Assembly (NCBI RefSeq): GCF_000701865.1
Contig: NZ_JNKA01000001.1
Coordinates: forward strand, 1-58,731
Reading direction: 5' to 3'
Length of the DNA: 58,731 nt
Source: Mycoplasmopsis felis ATCC 23391
Lineage (GTDB): Bacteria; Bacillota_I; Bacilli_A; Mycoplasmatales; Metamycoplasmataceae
A model generated the notes under the pieces. It saw nothing but the letters and a program-made list of their open reading frames with translations, searched no databases and was not told the DNA's origin. Numbering within the stretch: position 1 is the stretch's first letter; each line of letters starts with the position of its first letter. Of the stretch, positions 33,350 through 48,906 are shown in pieces. A program made the position numbers and the translations under genes.

Positions 33350-35413
33350 ATGAAAAACAAATTTAAAATACTTTCGATTTTATCTGTAGGAACAATTCTT
33401 CCTTTATCTATCATTTCATGCAAACAAAACAAAACTATTGAAAACGGTACTCCCGAAGAAAAACCAACAGAACCTAGTAAACCAGAAACAAAAGTAAAAG
33501 AATTAAAAATTACTGAATTAAAGGTTAAAAGTGAAAATAACAAAAACGTTTTAGAAATTTTAATATCAAATAAAGAGATAAATAATAAAAAAATAAAAGA
33601 CATATTATCTTCAATTAAATTAAAAATTCAACATAATGAAAGTTTTTTATCACCTTCTTCTTTTAATGAAAATACTATGGTATTAATTTTTGATGTATCA
33701 AACATTTCTAAGAATAAAGAAAATAAAATTGAATATTTAGAAATAGATGAAAAAAAAATAAACACAGAATTATCATTTAGTGTTAAAGAGGATAAAGATT
33801 TGAAAACACCCCCATCAAATGAACCGAACGATCCAATCCAACCACAACCAGGGCCACAACCACCAGAATTCCCTGGTTTACCTCCTGGTTTTACATTCCC
33901 TTCTTTTGATAGAACAAATTTACACACATATCCTAATTTTGTAAATGAATTCACAAAAGTTGATAAAGAAGTTATTTATAATGAAATATTTGACAGAACT
34001 TTTGCTATTAAATTTGGAGTAGGTAAAAAAACAGGTGATGAAAATTATTTCTTATCAACCGATAGTGGAACTGCTTGATTATTAGATTATTATAAAAAAG
34101 ATGAAAATAATTATAAATTATTCTTTGCTACAAATTTACATGTAGCTTCTATGTTGTCAAACACACTAGAAGATAATATAGCTCAATCTTTAAATTATAA
34201 TGATCCTAGAGACCTTAAAGCAAAATCAATTTCTTTAGGAAAAGCAAAAGGTACTTATGAACAAATTAAAACATCGAGAAATAATACTGAAGTACCAAAT
34301 AACTTTAAAGGAACAGAACAATATTATGCAAAATGATGAAGTTCAGATGAAAAATTTAAAGATGCTAATTTAAGCGGAACTTCAGCATCTATAACAACTA
34401 AAACGGGGGGGATTTCTGCTCCGAAATTAATTTTTGCTGGTTATGATTTCATTAAAAAAGAATTTATAAATCCTTTACAAGAAGATTTAAAAAGAAAAGC
34501 TAGAGAATACTTAAACAATCAACAAAATAACGGTTCTGTGGTAGCAGACGATGATGAAGATTCAGAAGATAAGGTAATTAAAAGAGCAATAGATTCGAAT
34601 GAATTTATTCCTATTTATACAGACTTTGCAGTTTTTGAAATAGAAATAAATATGACAAACATGGATAATTCACTAAAAGAATTGTTTAAAAAATCAATTA
34701 CTGCTCTAGATAATTATTTAAAAAGATTAAAAGATACTAATAAATTACCTAACCAAGATAAAAATATTTCTTCATTTATGCAAACAACAGATTACTTTAG
34801 TGCTGCTAAAGAAAAAAATAATCCAACAAGAAATAATTTATGAAATGCTCAGAATTTATATATTGGAGGTTATCCTAGTTCAAATAATGGTTCTGTGTGG
34901 TCTGTAAACAACCCAACTGAAAGATATGATGAAAATATACAATGATATCCTAGAGAACCAAAAAATGCTAAAGCATTTTCATTTGCTACAAGTCAAGGAG
35001 AAGAAAGAATTACTAATTCCAACGTTTCTCCATATGGTAAAGCGCAAGGCAAATTATTAGGTGATTATTATGGTTATAATTACTCATTACTATTTTCATC
35101 ACTTTATTATGGTGCTTCTGGTTCATTAGTTTATAATGAGTTCGGACAAATGGTAGGAATTTATAATACAGTTTCAGCAAATGTTGAAAATGGTGATTTA
35201 AGTAAAAATGCAGGTTTTGCTCCTTTTCTTTTATCAGAAGATGTTCAAGGAAATATTCCTATAAAAGCATATAATTTAATAGACGGAACAGATAAAAACA
35301 GGTTCCCTGCTCAAACTGCTTCATACAGAGAGAATTTAGCAAAAATTTATCCAAACGGATTTAATGATAATAACTTTAAAACAGCTTTATTCCCTGAAGG
35401 TTTCAAGAAGTAG
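33350..35413 (+). CDS. Lipoprotein serine protease, DUF31/MIP-like
   Basis: A 687-aa surface lipoprotein with lipobox LSIISC (lipidated Cys at 24), a charged linker and a Pro-rich spacer (about 160-185, with QPQPGPQPPEFPG). The protease domain has a trypsin-like triad: His264 in ATNLHVAS, Asp425 in YTDFAVFEI and Ser590 in YGASGSLVYNE. This is the pattern of mycoplasma DUF31 peptidases, which include the immunoglobulin-cleaving MIP proteins; no MIB partner is adjacent, so Ig cleavage is only a possibility. A G7 tract at 34405-34411 lies in the domain between His and Asp, in frame here. I chose the ATG with AGAAAGG rather than the in-frame one 36 nt upstream. Confidence 0.85.
34405..34411 (+). 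repeat. G7 homopolymer inside the protease gene
   Basis: Seven consecutive G in very AT-rich coding DNA, encoding Thr-Gly-Gly around residue 352. Gain or loss of one base would end translation before Asp425 and Ser590. Confidence 0.85.
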
Positions 35414-35473
35414 ATTATAAAGAAAGAACGTTAACTTTATTCTTTATATCAAATAAACTAAATATTAATTCAA

Positions 35474-35502
35474 AAAAATTAACACAATGTGTTAATTTTT
35501 TG
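35474..35502. terminator. Bidirectional terminator between convergent genes
   Basis: A perfect 12-bp stem (35474-35485 with 35491-35502, loop CAATG) with A-rich and T-rich arms. It ends the protease gene on plus and overlaps the last codons of the permease on minus. Confidence 0.8.
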
Positions 35503-36946
35503 ATTTTCTTTTTTGCTTTATAGTTCAAGATAATTTAAAAACAAAACCTATTAAGATAAATGATAAATAAACCACTATAACGAAAGTATGTTCTTGTTTT
35601 CAATCATTATTTAAAATAAAAGGGAAAAGATAAATGTTTAGTAATGTTAGAATTCAAACTATATTTATAGAATAAATAATTTTCTCTCATAGAGGGATTT
35701 TGTCAATAATTTTTTTTCTTGATAGTATTAAAGCAACAACAGTTGTAAAAGTATCTTCTAATAGCAAAGCAACAGCATTTACACCTATAACAGCAGTAAA
35801 ATAAGGGTTGTTTTCTGAAGAATCTTTACTTAATAAAGTTGGTAGTAATCATAAAACTAGCATAGATAAAAATGTTAGTATAGCAGTAAATAAAATTGCA
35901 TTTTTATATTCGCCATGCTGATTATGGTCAGCATATTTAGGGTTGATGTGATTATCTAGTGCTAGTGGTATTAATTTACGTGCTGTGGATACACTTTGTG
36001 TTATTTTATAACCAATATCATTAAAAATAAACCCTATTATAAACACAACTATACCAGCAGAACCTAAAGCTAAATGGTAAATTTTAGAAAAATGTTCAAT
36101 TGTATCATTTTCATTAAGTTTTAAACCCAAAAATAACGTATATGAAACAAAATAAATAGATGAAACTATTCCTAATGAAATAAATAAAACTTTTCTAAAA
36201 TTTTTAAAATGTGCATCTTTTGCCATAGAAGCCATATCTTCAATACCGGCAAAAGCAAATATAAAAATTAAAACATTTACAAAAATTAAACTAACAGAAA
36301 CTTGTTTTTTTATTTGTTTTGAAACCAAATCTAAGTATCCTGCTCCAGAATTTTTTATTATAAATCCTATTAAAATAAACAATCCTAATGCAATAAAACC
36401 TCATTTAACAACAGAAGTCATAAAAACAACTTTAGTATTTAGTTTTAAACCTTTAGTTGAAATTAATATTAAGCTACCGAAAAAAACAATGGATATTATT
36501 CTGATTGATCAAATAATAATTTCAAAATTATGTGTTGTTTTAGGTATGGCCAATTCAAATGCGCTAGCTAAAAATAAAGGTGATATAGATGATAAAACAG
36601 GAGATTGTAAAAACTGATTTCAACCAACATAAAAACAAAAATTATGAATCAGCTTTCTTTTTATTCTTTCTCATTTACTAAAGTTTGGAAGCTCTTCTTC
36701 AAACAAAGTTTTATCTAAGTGTCTTACATAAGAATAAGAACCACCATAGTGATCCTTAAATGCATTACCCATTCTAGAGAATACTAAAGCAGTTCCGCAA
36801 ACCGTTAACAAAGAAAGACCTATTACAAGATAACCTCATAAACCTAAATTAAATATTTCAGTGATTGTTGTTAAAAAACCAAGTCCAACAATAAAGTTAA
36901 TAGTTAAGAAAGTAAATGATTTTTCTGTAAAATGCTTATTTTTCAT
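35480..36946 (-). CDS. APC-family amino acid permease
   Basis: A 488-aa membrane transporter with about 12 hydrophobic segments. It has the APC-superfamily start [19 protein letters not shown], a central [13 protein letters not shown] segment (APC helix 6 region, usually FxGxE) and [21 protein letters not shown] (helix 8 loop). Substrate cannot be stated. The start ATG lies inside the end of lon (11-nt overlap), making it the last gene of the upp-leuS-lon operon. The stop is placed at 35480-35482, within a terminator hairpin; a one-base difference in the T-run near 35511 would move the stop a few codons. Confidence 0.82.
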
Positions 36947-39647
36947 TTAATTTAAATGTTAATTTATTTTGAGGTTCTTTTTTATTAAAAATAACATCAT
37001 ATATTTCATCATATGTATGTACAGGTATGTAAGTTAAATTAGATTTAATTTCTTGTGGTACATCCCTTAAATTTACTATATTTCCATACGGAATAAAAAC
37101 GAATTTTAATTTCTTCTGAGATGCAGCAAATGATTTTTCTTTTAAACCACCTATATCTAGAACCTTACCCCGTAAAGTTATTTCACCTGTCATTCCATAA
37201 TGAGATGGAACTATTCTTTTTGATAAAGAAGAAATCAGTGCTGTTGTAAAAGTTACACCTGCGCTTGGTCCATCTTTTGGGACTGCTCCTTCAGGAACAT
37301 GGATATGAATTGTTGTGTTATCAAAGTCAAAACCTTTAATTCCATATCTTTCAGCATTTGCTCTTACATAAGATAAAGAAATACTTGCAGATTCTTTCAT
37401 AACTTCTTTTAATGAACCAGTGAGTTTTATTTCACCTTTACCTGGATATGTATTAACCTCGATTTGTAAAGATGACCCACCAACAGCTGTATAAGCTAAA
37501 CCATTTACAACACCAGGTGTTTGGTAATCTTCGCTATCGCTTTCTTTGAATTTTTCTGGTCCTAATAATTCTTCTAAATCACTAATTTTTAAATTGAATA
37601 CTTCTTTTTTATTTTTGTTTTCTAATTTTTTAAATATAAACTTTCTAGCTAATTTATCTAATATTCTTTTTAATCCACGAACACCTGCTTCACGTGTGTA
37701 ATTCTGAATAATGTATTTCATTGTTTCATTATTAATACTTAAGAAATTACTTTTTGCACCAACTTGTTCTATAACTTTTGGCATTAGGTGTTCTTGAGCT
37801 ATGTTTATTTTTTCTGATAATGTATAAGCAGACAATTCTATTATTTCAACACGATCAATTAGTGCTGGAGGAATATTTTCGTAATAGTTTGCTGTTGCTA
37901 TAAATATGGCTTTAGATAAATCATATTCATGTTCTAAGTAATGATCCTGGAATTTTGAATTTTGCTCTGGGTCTAACACTTCAAGCATAGCTGAAGCAGG
38001 ATCGCCTTTATTTGACGAAGCCATTTTATCAATTTCGTCCAATAAAATTACAGGGTTAGATACACCACTTTGAGAAATACCTTTTATTAATTTACCAGGC
38101 ATAGCACCAACATATGTTCTTCTGTGTCCCCTTATTTCACTTTCGTCTGTTACACCACCAAGAGAAATTTTTACAAATTTTCTTTGTAAGGATTCTGCTA
38201 TTGCTTTTGATAATGAGGTTTTACCTGTACCAGGAGGACCAACAAGACATAAAATAGGAACATTGTTGAATGTTTTTTCTTTTGTTTTATTTTCTTCTTT
38301 AAATAGATTTAAATCTATTTCAAGTTCATTATTATATTTTAATTTGTTTGATTCTTTTTTTGCATTTTCCTTTGTATTAATAATTACAGCTATGTACTCC
38401 AAGATACGTTGTTTTACTTCTTCTAATCCATAATGATATTTGCTTAAGACTTTTTTAGAGTGCTCCAAATCTAAAAGTTCTTTTTGGGTCAATCTTCAAG
38501 GTAATTTCTTTAAGTGACTTACATAAGTTTTAGAAATATTAGCTTCAGGAGAAGCTGCCATCATTTCATTTGCTCTTTTTGTTTCTTCAGCAATTATTTT
38601 TTTTACTGATTCAGGATATCTTTTGCTTTTTATGGAATCACTAATTTCTTTTTGGTATTCTTCTTCTTTATTTAAAGGAACATTCATTCCTTCAAGTTCT
38701 TCTTGTAATCATTTAATTTTTTCTCTAATAACAAATTCTCTGTGTTGGTCATTAAGTTTCGTTGACATTTTTTTTGCCATTTGGCTTTCCATTTCAAAAT
38801 TGCTATTAACAATATTGAGTACAGAATCAGTTATTGCTAAAAGTTGTTTATCACCAAATGCTAAAAAACCAGTAACTTTTTCAGTAAATTCAGGTTTCAT
38901 AAAAGATAAATATGTAGCAACATATCTTCATCTATCTTTATACTCTGTAGGATTTTGTATTTTATATTTATCATTAAGAAGTTCTTCTATGTATAAATGA
39001 TTTCTACCATATTTCTTTTTAAATAAATTTTCTACAAATAAAATTTTTCCAATATCTGGTATTTCAATAACACCTTCTTTTATATTTTTCTTTAAAGATT
39101 CAGCGAAAAAATTATAAATATGATCAACGGTTTGAGGTGTAGGATAAATATTGCTTGCTTCACTTATTATATTTATAGAACTTTCGTCAGTGTTTCTTAT
39201 TATAGTTGTGTTATCATATTCAGCAATCGGTACTATATGACCATAACATGAAGTTACAGAACCAACAGGAATTTTGCTGTTTTTTATTTCATTTCTTGTA
39301 AGCGAATAAAATTTATCTTGATCAACTTTGCCATCAAACAATAATTCAGCATAACCATAGTCAATTAAATTAAAAAATCCAGTATTAATGTAAGTTAATA
39401 CTACACTACTATTGTTGTTAGGTATTTTCTGAATATCAATAATTTTAGCAGTAATTGCTTTAGGATATAGAGCTTTTTGTTCATCGGAATAAGCAATCAC
39501 AACATTTAATTTTTCTTCATTTTTTAAGTCAACATCAGCTTCTAGCAATTCATTTTTCTTTATTTTTATTTGGTGAATTGCTCCAGGAAATGAAATATTA
39601 GTCATTCCAGAAATAAGCAAACGCGATACTTTATATTCTTTTGACAT
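36936..39647 (-). CDS. lon: ATP-dependent protease Lon
   Basis: A 903-aa AAA+ serine protease degrading misfolded and regulatory proteins. The N-terminal substrate domain (1-about 250) is divergent; a coiled-coil region follows, then the AAA module with Walker A GPPGTGKT (470-477) and [19 protein letters not shown]. An insertion of about 38 charged residues sits just before Walker A. The protease domain has the Ser-Lys dyad: Ser795 in PKDGPSAG and Lys838 in GGLKEK, 43 residues apart as in E. coli Lon. Standard-code breaks are Trp TGAs. Start with AAGGAG after leuS. Confidence 0.96.
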
Positions 39648-39656
39648 TTGTCTCCT

Positions 39657-41978
<2,322 letters not shown>

Positions 41979-41985
41979 AATCCTC

Positions 41986-42612
41986 CTATTTAGTTCCGAA
42001 AATTCTATCACCAGCATCACCTAAACCTGGTTCTATATAACCGTTTGAATTTAATTTTTCATCTAAAGATGCTAAATAAATATTAAAGTCCTTACCAAAA
42101 TTTTTTATTACATTCTCAACACCTTCTTTAACTCCTAATAAACAAACTAATTGTATATTAGTAAAACCTTCTTTTTTTATTTGTTTTATTGCATCTACCG
42201 CAGAATTTCCTGTTGCTAACATGGGATCTACAACAAAAATTAAACTATCTTTAGGTACATTAGGCATTTTAAAGTAATATGGATGAGGAGATAAAGTGGT
42301 TTCATCTCTATACATACCTATATGTCCGACTCTAGCATTAGGTATGAGATTAAGTAAACCCTCAACCATCCCTAATCCTGCCCTAAGGATAGGGACTAAA
42401 ATTATTTCTTTTAGAAAAGTTTCACCAATAAATTTTTGATTCAATGGAGTTATAACAATTTTTGTTTTTGTTTCATATTCTCTCATTATTTCAAAAACCA
42501 TTAATGATGCGATTTCGTTTAAAATATTTCGAAACTCTTTGTGTTTTGTTTCTTTATCACGCAATTTTGTCATTTTAATTCTTATAAGGGGATGATTTAA
42601 TATTTTTAGCAT
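41986..42612 (-). CDS. upp: Uracil phosphoribosyltransferase
   Basis: A 208-aa enzyme making UMP from uracil and PRPP, the entry to pyrimidine salvage. It has the PRPP-binding loop FVVDPMLATGNSA and the uracil-binding C-terminus GYIEPGLGDAGDRIFGT. Normal length. First gene of the upp-leuS-lon-permease operon, with an AAGGAAAA site. It works with the nucleoside importer and Hpt encoded elsewhere in the window. Confidence 0.97.
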   Translation of the reverse strand: MLKILNHPLIRIKMTKLRDKETKHKEFRNILNEIASLMVFEIMREYETKTKIVITPLNQKFIGETFLKEIILVPILRAGLGMVEGLLNLIPNARVGHIGMYRDETTLSPHPYYFKMPNVPKDSLIFVVDPMLATGNSAVDAIKQIKKEGFTNIQLVCLLGVKEGVENVIKNFGKDFNIYLASLDEKLNSNGYIEPGLGDAGDRIFGTK

Positions 42613-42643
42613 TTTTTCCTTTTTTATTTAATATATTCTTTAA

Positions 42644-42649
42644 ATTATA
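42644..42649 (-). promoter_or_regulatory. -10 box of the upp operon
   Basis: TATAAT on the minus strand, 31 nt upstream of the upp ATG, in the divergent spacer with the 1952-aa protease gene. Confidence 0.4.
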
Positions 42650-42775
42650 AACTTTTTATTTTAATTAAAAATAATAAAGTTTTAAGCAAGTTATATATAA
42701 ATTATTTTAAATATAAAACAAAAATAAAACATTTATGATAATATTTTTATTAAAAAACAAAAAAATTGAAAAATG

Positions 42776-42781
42776 TATAAT
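42776..42781 (+). promoter_or_regulatory. -10 box of the giant protease gene
   Basis: TATAAT preceded by TG, 24 nt before the ATG at 42806; AAAGG serves as binding site. The 193-bp divergent spacer shows nothing else but A/T tracts. Confidence 0.4.
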
Positions 42782-42805
42782 TTCATTATCAATGAAAGGT
42801 AAAAA

Positions 42806-45800
42806 ATGGATAAAAAGAAAAAAAGAAAATTAATTGTTATAGGTGGTGTTGTTTCATTAGTTTCTTTATCATCAATAATTATTGGTGCAACATTGGGACT
42901 AAAGAAAAATTATGAAACAAGCAATGAACCAGGAAAAACAGATGATGAAAAAAGACCTACTGAACCCATTGTGGATAACAAGAATCGAGAGTTTATTGAA
43001 AAAATCAATAATTTATTTATAGAGAGTTATCAAGACATTTCTGGATTCAAGAACAAAATCATTGAAAATTTAAAATCTCAAGATACATATGATGAACTTA
43101 CCACTAATTTGTATTATGAACAACTAAAAGTGTTTTTGAGAAATTATACAAATCTTAGAGAAGAATTAAATATAAAACAAGAGTTTTTTGTAAGAGATGA
43201 AGTATTAAGAGATTCATTCAAAAAATTTTTAAATTATCAATCAGATCATAAAGATTTTTCATTCTCTGTATTTGGGTATAAAAGTTATTTAGATGAATTA
43301 AATTCTTTTATCAATAGAAATGCTGAAATAGTTAATATTAAAGAAATTAATAATAAAATTGCTCAAATAAAATTTGATGCAAAATCACATGAAACGAATT
43401 TCTTAAGTTATAAAAAAGACTATGAAGACTTTATAACAAAATTCAATGAATTAGGCTTAGATATAGATTATTCTGAAGTAGTTGTTTTTTCTAATGCACC
43501 AAGGAATTTTAATGATTATTTAGAAAAAGCAATAGAATATAAAGATTTAACAAATCAATTGAATTCTATTAAACAAGAATATCCAAATGACATAACAATA
43601 CAAGAAGAAATAGATAAATATAATGTATTAATAGAAGATAAAAGTAATTTTATAAGCAATTTAGAATCACTAAATAATAAGATTTGAAAAATTCTAGATG
43701 TTGTTACTAAAAAATTAAGAAGAGGAAGTTCAGATAATGAAGAACTAAACCAATACAAAACCAAAAATAAAACCTTCTTAAACTCTTTAAATTTACTAAC
43801 ACAAAGAACAAAAAATAAATTTATAGATGAAATTAACGCTTCTATAACCAAAGCAAATATTGATTTATTAAAAAATAGAGCTGTTTCTTTAAATTCAAAC
43901 AAAGAAGAAATAAATGAAATAATAAAAAATTACCAAAATCTAAAAACAAACAACGATCCTTTATATTTAAATAGTAGTAACAAAGACAAATTAGAAGAAC
44001 TCGTAAATAATAATAACTTTAGTGCAGAAGACGAAGAGTTAAAAGATGTAGAAAACATACAAAAAAATGATGTATATTTAAATAACTTAGTTTCATATAA
44101 AAATGAATTAAACACCGAATTTAGAAGATTAAATGGTTTAGTTTTATTAAATGAAATTAAAAATAACTTTAATTCTTTATTAAATTTAAGGGACTTCACT
44201 ACTGAAATTATTCAAAAATTAAATACTTGACTAGAAAATCAAAATTTAGTAAATGTTATTCAAGAAAAAATAATTTCACTACACTCTTTACAAGAATTAT
44301 TTACAATTTTTGAATCAAATAAAATTGATAGAAATCTTTTGAATTCTTCTAATTTAACACAAGAAGAAATAAATGAATTGAATAATTTACAAAATCAAAC
44401 CCTAACTAACATTAATAATAATGGACAAATAATTGATTTTGATATAAACAACATTAGCCAATATAAAACAGAAACAAAACAAAAATTACAAAACTATTCA
44501 AATAAACTAAACGAATTAAAACAAAAATATAATATTCAAAATGTTTCTTTTGAAACCCTTGCTCAAAGTAAACTTAGAGTTGAACTAGATCCAAGGTTAG
44601 ATAAATATGATTTAAAAAGGTACTTATCATCACTTTCATTTAACAAAGAAAACGCAAAATTATACTTACTTGAACAAAATGATTCTGAAATAGATTATAA
44701 GTTAGAAAGTGTTTCAATTAATAACGAAAACAAAAATATAGTTAATTTTAATTATAAAGCAACTAACAAAAATAATGCTAATGAAACAGCGATGGTAAGA
44801 GGTTCTTTGAACATTAAAGAAGTAAACTCATCAATTGATATTAATGAAAAAATTAACAACATAAGTATTACGAATCTAGAAGAATTATATGATATTGATT
44901 ACATTGGTTTAAGTAATTTAAAAAAATCTGAATTAAATTTAAGTAATTTAAGTAATTATATTAAAGAAAATAAAACTTATACTAATGAGTATTTTAAATA
45001 TAGAATAAAAAACGATTCTACATCATTTTCAAACCGAGAAAACAAAATACAATTAGATATAGAATTCTTATTAAACGAATCTATCATTAAAACTCTTAAA
45101 ATAAATTCAAATGATGTTGCAGATTTTCTTCCTGAACAAACATTAGAAACAAATATTAAGTTAAAAGAAACTTTTAAAGAAAATAGTGATTATTTTAAAG
45201 CTCCAAATTATTTTAATTTATTTACTGAAATGCAAAATAAACCATACACAGAAACAGCAAAAGAATTCCAATTATTTAGATATTGATTCTGATTCAAAAA
45301 AATTAAACCTTTCTATGAAACAATTAAAAACGAATTCAATAATAAAGAATTTATTATTGAATCTGCTACAAGAAAACCAAACGATGAACAAGGTTTTCCA
45401 AAACTAGACAAAAAATATAATTCTGTCCAAAACAATCAACTTTCTTCAGAAGAAGTAAAACAAATTCTTATTAAATGATTTACTCAAACAGATAATGATG
45501 TTCTAGATTTTGTAGTTCCAGAAAACTCAACAATAGTTTTAAAAGAAAATTCTGGTTCATTATTTGATGTTGTATCTAATGAATTAGGAGTTTCTGCTAT
45601 TTTTACCTTTGTTATTTCTAAAAATGGTATATCAAAAGAAATTCCACTTAAAATAACTAATGGAACTTATTACAAAGAAGTATCTGATCCAGTTGATGAA
45701 AAATATAAAAATAAAATTATTGACATTTTCAGCGATAAATCAGGTGAAAAATTATATGATTTAATTAATATAAAAAATTCTAATAATACTCATGGACATC

Positions 45801-48664
45801 ATTCGGTAATTGAAAAAGATCCAGCAGCTTTTATAAATGAATTTTATACATGACCAAAAATAGGGAAATATCAGATTTTTGCCAAAGAAACAATTTCTAA
45901 AGATAATTTAAAAGGTGAAGCAAAAATATTTTTCTGGTATAAAGATGAAAATAATCAAGAAATGCCATTAACACCTAATCCAAGCGAAAGAGATGTTAAT
46001 TTTAAAGATAGAATGAGTATAGTTATAAAAAATTGAAAACCAGTTCAATATAGAGATATCAAACCAAAAAATAATTCTCATTTTACAGATCAAGACTTTA
46101 TCCCTATTCCTTTAGGCCAAGAAGCAAATAACCTACCTCAAAGCGATATTGATGCAATAAACAAAATTAATGGAAGAAATTTTGATTATAGAAAAGCACA
46201 AGCTGAAGCAGGAAGTAAATCTGTTCATTATAGAGTTTTAGATCCAAAAGATGTAATTGAACAAAATGCCTCTTTAATGCTAAATTATGTTTTAACTCTA
46301 AAAAATACAGTTACTAATGTTGATGAAAAACCAAATGATCAGAATGGTTCATTTACAAACAAAGATTCAAATAAAGACGAAACTCCAAAAACAAGTAATT
46401 CTAATTCTATAACCCTTCAAGAATCTAATATTTTTAAAGATTCTGATGTATCCAATGATGTTGATACAAATAGTTTATATCAAAAATATTTTATTTATTT
46501 TTATGATGTAACAAGTGAAAATAAGGGAGAAATGAGTTTTAAATTAGGATTCATAAACAAACAGAATACTAATATTAGATATAAAACAAACCACAAAATA
46601 ACATTAATTAATCTAGTTAATGATTATAAAGAAAAACTATATCCAGAAGTTATATTGAACAAAATTAAAAAATCTGATTTTACAATTCAAAATCTAAATA
46701 CAATAAGTGCTAACCAATTGACTGAAAATAATTTTAGTAATTATATTACTATAAAAAGCACTGCATTAACATACAATAACTTTAGTATAAATTCAGATAA
46801 TATTAAATTAGACGAAATTAAACCACACCAAAACAATAAAGCATATATAAAATTAAAATATGTGAAAAATGGTGCTACTATAAAAAGTAATACTTGATAC
46901 TTATTAGAAGGATTTAATAATATTTCAAATAATGTTGCTGAATTAAATATTTCTAAAACAATACCTCTTACAACAGTTTTTGAAGAGAATAACAATGTTC
47001 TTAGAAGCAGAGAATTAGAATTCTATTATAAAGATGCATTATGAAACTATGATAAAGAAAATAATAGGGCAAACTGAACTTTAAAATCTAAGTATCTCGA
47101 AAAGACTTTTGAATCAAATAATTCCAATAACAGAAAAATTCACTTACATTTATTTGGTAATACATTAGTTCAAAATGCTAAGAGATTAAGCAGAATAAAC
47201 GGAAGAGGTCAAAACGAAGGATATGATTTTACTTTTGATTATGATTTACTAAAAACTCAAAAATCTATCTCTATATCAGGACAAACATCTAATGTTTATT
47301 TCGAAAATAATGGCGATAGATTAGCTCCTACAATTAATTTTAGCTTAACTGCTAATTTAAAGGATAATAATGATATAGAATTTATTTTTACAATAACAAG
47401 TAATCAATACAAATTATTAGTTGATAATGTTCAAAAGAACTTATTAACTGGTGCTAATTTCTATAACAGCCCAAGATTCGATGAGTTTTTACCTGAAAAA
47501 GCATTTTTATTAGCAAATAATGGTGCTGCAGTTCATATAGAATATAAAAATACTGTCGAAGAAGAAAATTTCCAAATAACAACAAATAAATTTGATTACA
47601 ATAAAATTGACTATAACCAAGAAGGACAACCTATTCTTTTTTATAGTGATCCTGAAATATACAATTTAGATAAATACAATCCCAATCAAAATGTTCACTA
47701 TAAATTACATGATGGATATATACAAGATTTTGAGTTTATTCATAAAACTTGAGAAAAAAATACATTAGATATAGTAGATAACTCTAGAAGTAGAACTTTT
47801 GGTTATAGTTTTGGTTCTGCAACAATGTTATCTAAAGTTAATAATGATCCTAAAGATGGGAAATTTTATATTATCACTAACAATCACGTTGAAGCAGGAC
47901 ATAATTTTGATATAGATTCAATTACAGGAGATAATATACCTGATAGAGAAAATAGTGGTAGATATCTAGCTATAGCTGCTCCTGATTATGCAAATAACAT
48001 AGATAATGGGTTTAGTTATTGAGGAGGTTTATATAATGTAAATAATGCAAAAAGTCAAGTAATTTGAACAGGTTTAAAACAACAAAATATGAATGGTGAT
48101 GAATCTAATAAATTTGTTGATATGACAGTTTTTGTTATAGATATCAAACCTCTTATTAAGCAAGCAAGAAGAACAGGAAGATTCTTGCAAGCTGCTTGAC
48201 TAGAAAATTGATTTAAATTACCTCCTTTAAAATTAGAAACTAACGGAACTGATCATTTAGAATTTTTTGGACCAGTAAGAAGACAATATGCATTTAATGG
48301 TTTCCCATTAGCAAAACAAAATGGTTATATAGTTAACAGATCAAGTTCTAATGATTTTTCAGTTGGTTTTTCAAGACAAAATGGTTATATACAAACCTTC
48401 TTCAATGCTGGTAATTCAGGTACCGGAGTAATAGGGATGGACAATCAATTTATTTCTACTATTAACTCTGGTGCACCACTAACTTTCTTACAAAGTTGGG
48501 CATACAGCACTAATGATTTTAATTACTTCGGAATAAATTGAAATAAAGAAAATCCATTAGAATTAAACAACAAAAGATCACTTGCTTCATATATAATGAA
48601 GGCTAATGCAAAAAATCCTTACTTATATTCTTTACCATGATACTTTAAGGAATTTGACGAATAA
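42806..48664 (+). CDS. Giant membrane-anchored DUF31/MIP-like serine protease (1952 aa)
   Basis: One continuous code-4 frame; I read the spans between the standard-code pieces (43681-44340, 45241-46280, 46861-48664) and found no TAA or TAG. Residues 8-32 form an uncleaved signal anchor (no lipobox). Residues 50-600 are Lys/Glu/Asn-rich helices, predicted as a coiled-coil stalk; 600-1650 is a series of beta-type domains with unfamiliar sequence. The C-terminal protease domain has His1694 in TNNHVEAG, Asp1772 in DMTVFVIDI and Ser1871 in NAGNSGTGVIGMD. The triad resembles that of the 687-aa lipoprotein, so both are DUF31-type, but this one is nearly three times larger. A host target is likely but not determined. 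Confidence 0.83.
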
Positions 48665-48741
48665 AACCCACTTAAGCAATAGATTTCTTTTATCCTTATA
48701 TTTATTATTTTAATTATTTTATACATAGTAAATTAGATATA

Positions 48742-48786
48742 TAAAATGATGAATTCTTCTATTTTATAGGGTTATTCGTCATTTTA
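48742..48786 (+). terminator. Terminator of the giant protease gene
   Basis: A 13-bp stem with one G-T pair (48742-48754 with 48774-48786, 19-nt loop) followed by T-rich sequence. Confidence 0.55.
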
Positions 48787-48894
48787 TTTTATTCAACTCA
48801 GAAATACAAGTATTATATTAAAAGTTAATTATCATATGAAACAAGTTAACATTTATCACTAAATTATAATAAGTATTATAAGTTTAATATTTGA

Positions 48895-48900
48895 TATAAT
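48895..48900 (+). promoter_or_regulatory. rluD -10 box, 6 nt before ATG
   Basis: TATAAT lies 6 nt before the start codon with no ribosome binding site, the same arrangement as dnaA. Confidence 0.5.
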
Positions 48901-48906
48901 AAAATA

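Larger units (their letters stand above)
48665..48906. other. 242-bp spacer with terminator and rluD promoter
   Basis: Contains the terminator hairpin at 48742-48786, A/T tracts, and the -10 TATAAT at 48895-48900. I see no gene. Confidence 0.6.

Noticed and set aside
42806-48664. Several separate hypothetical genes, including a second-frame ORF at 45186-45407
   Set aside because: All main pieces are in one frame with only TGA between them; the 45186 ORF is a shadow in another frame.
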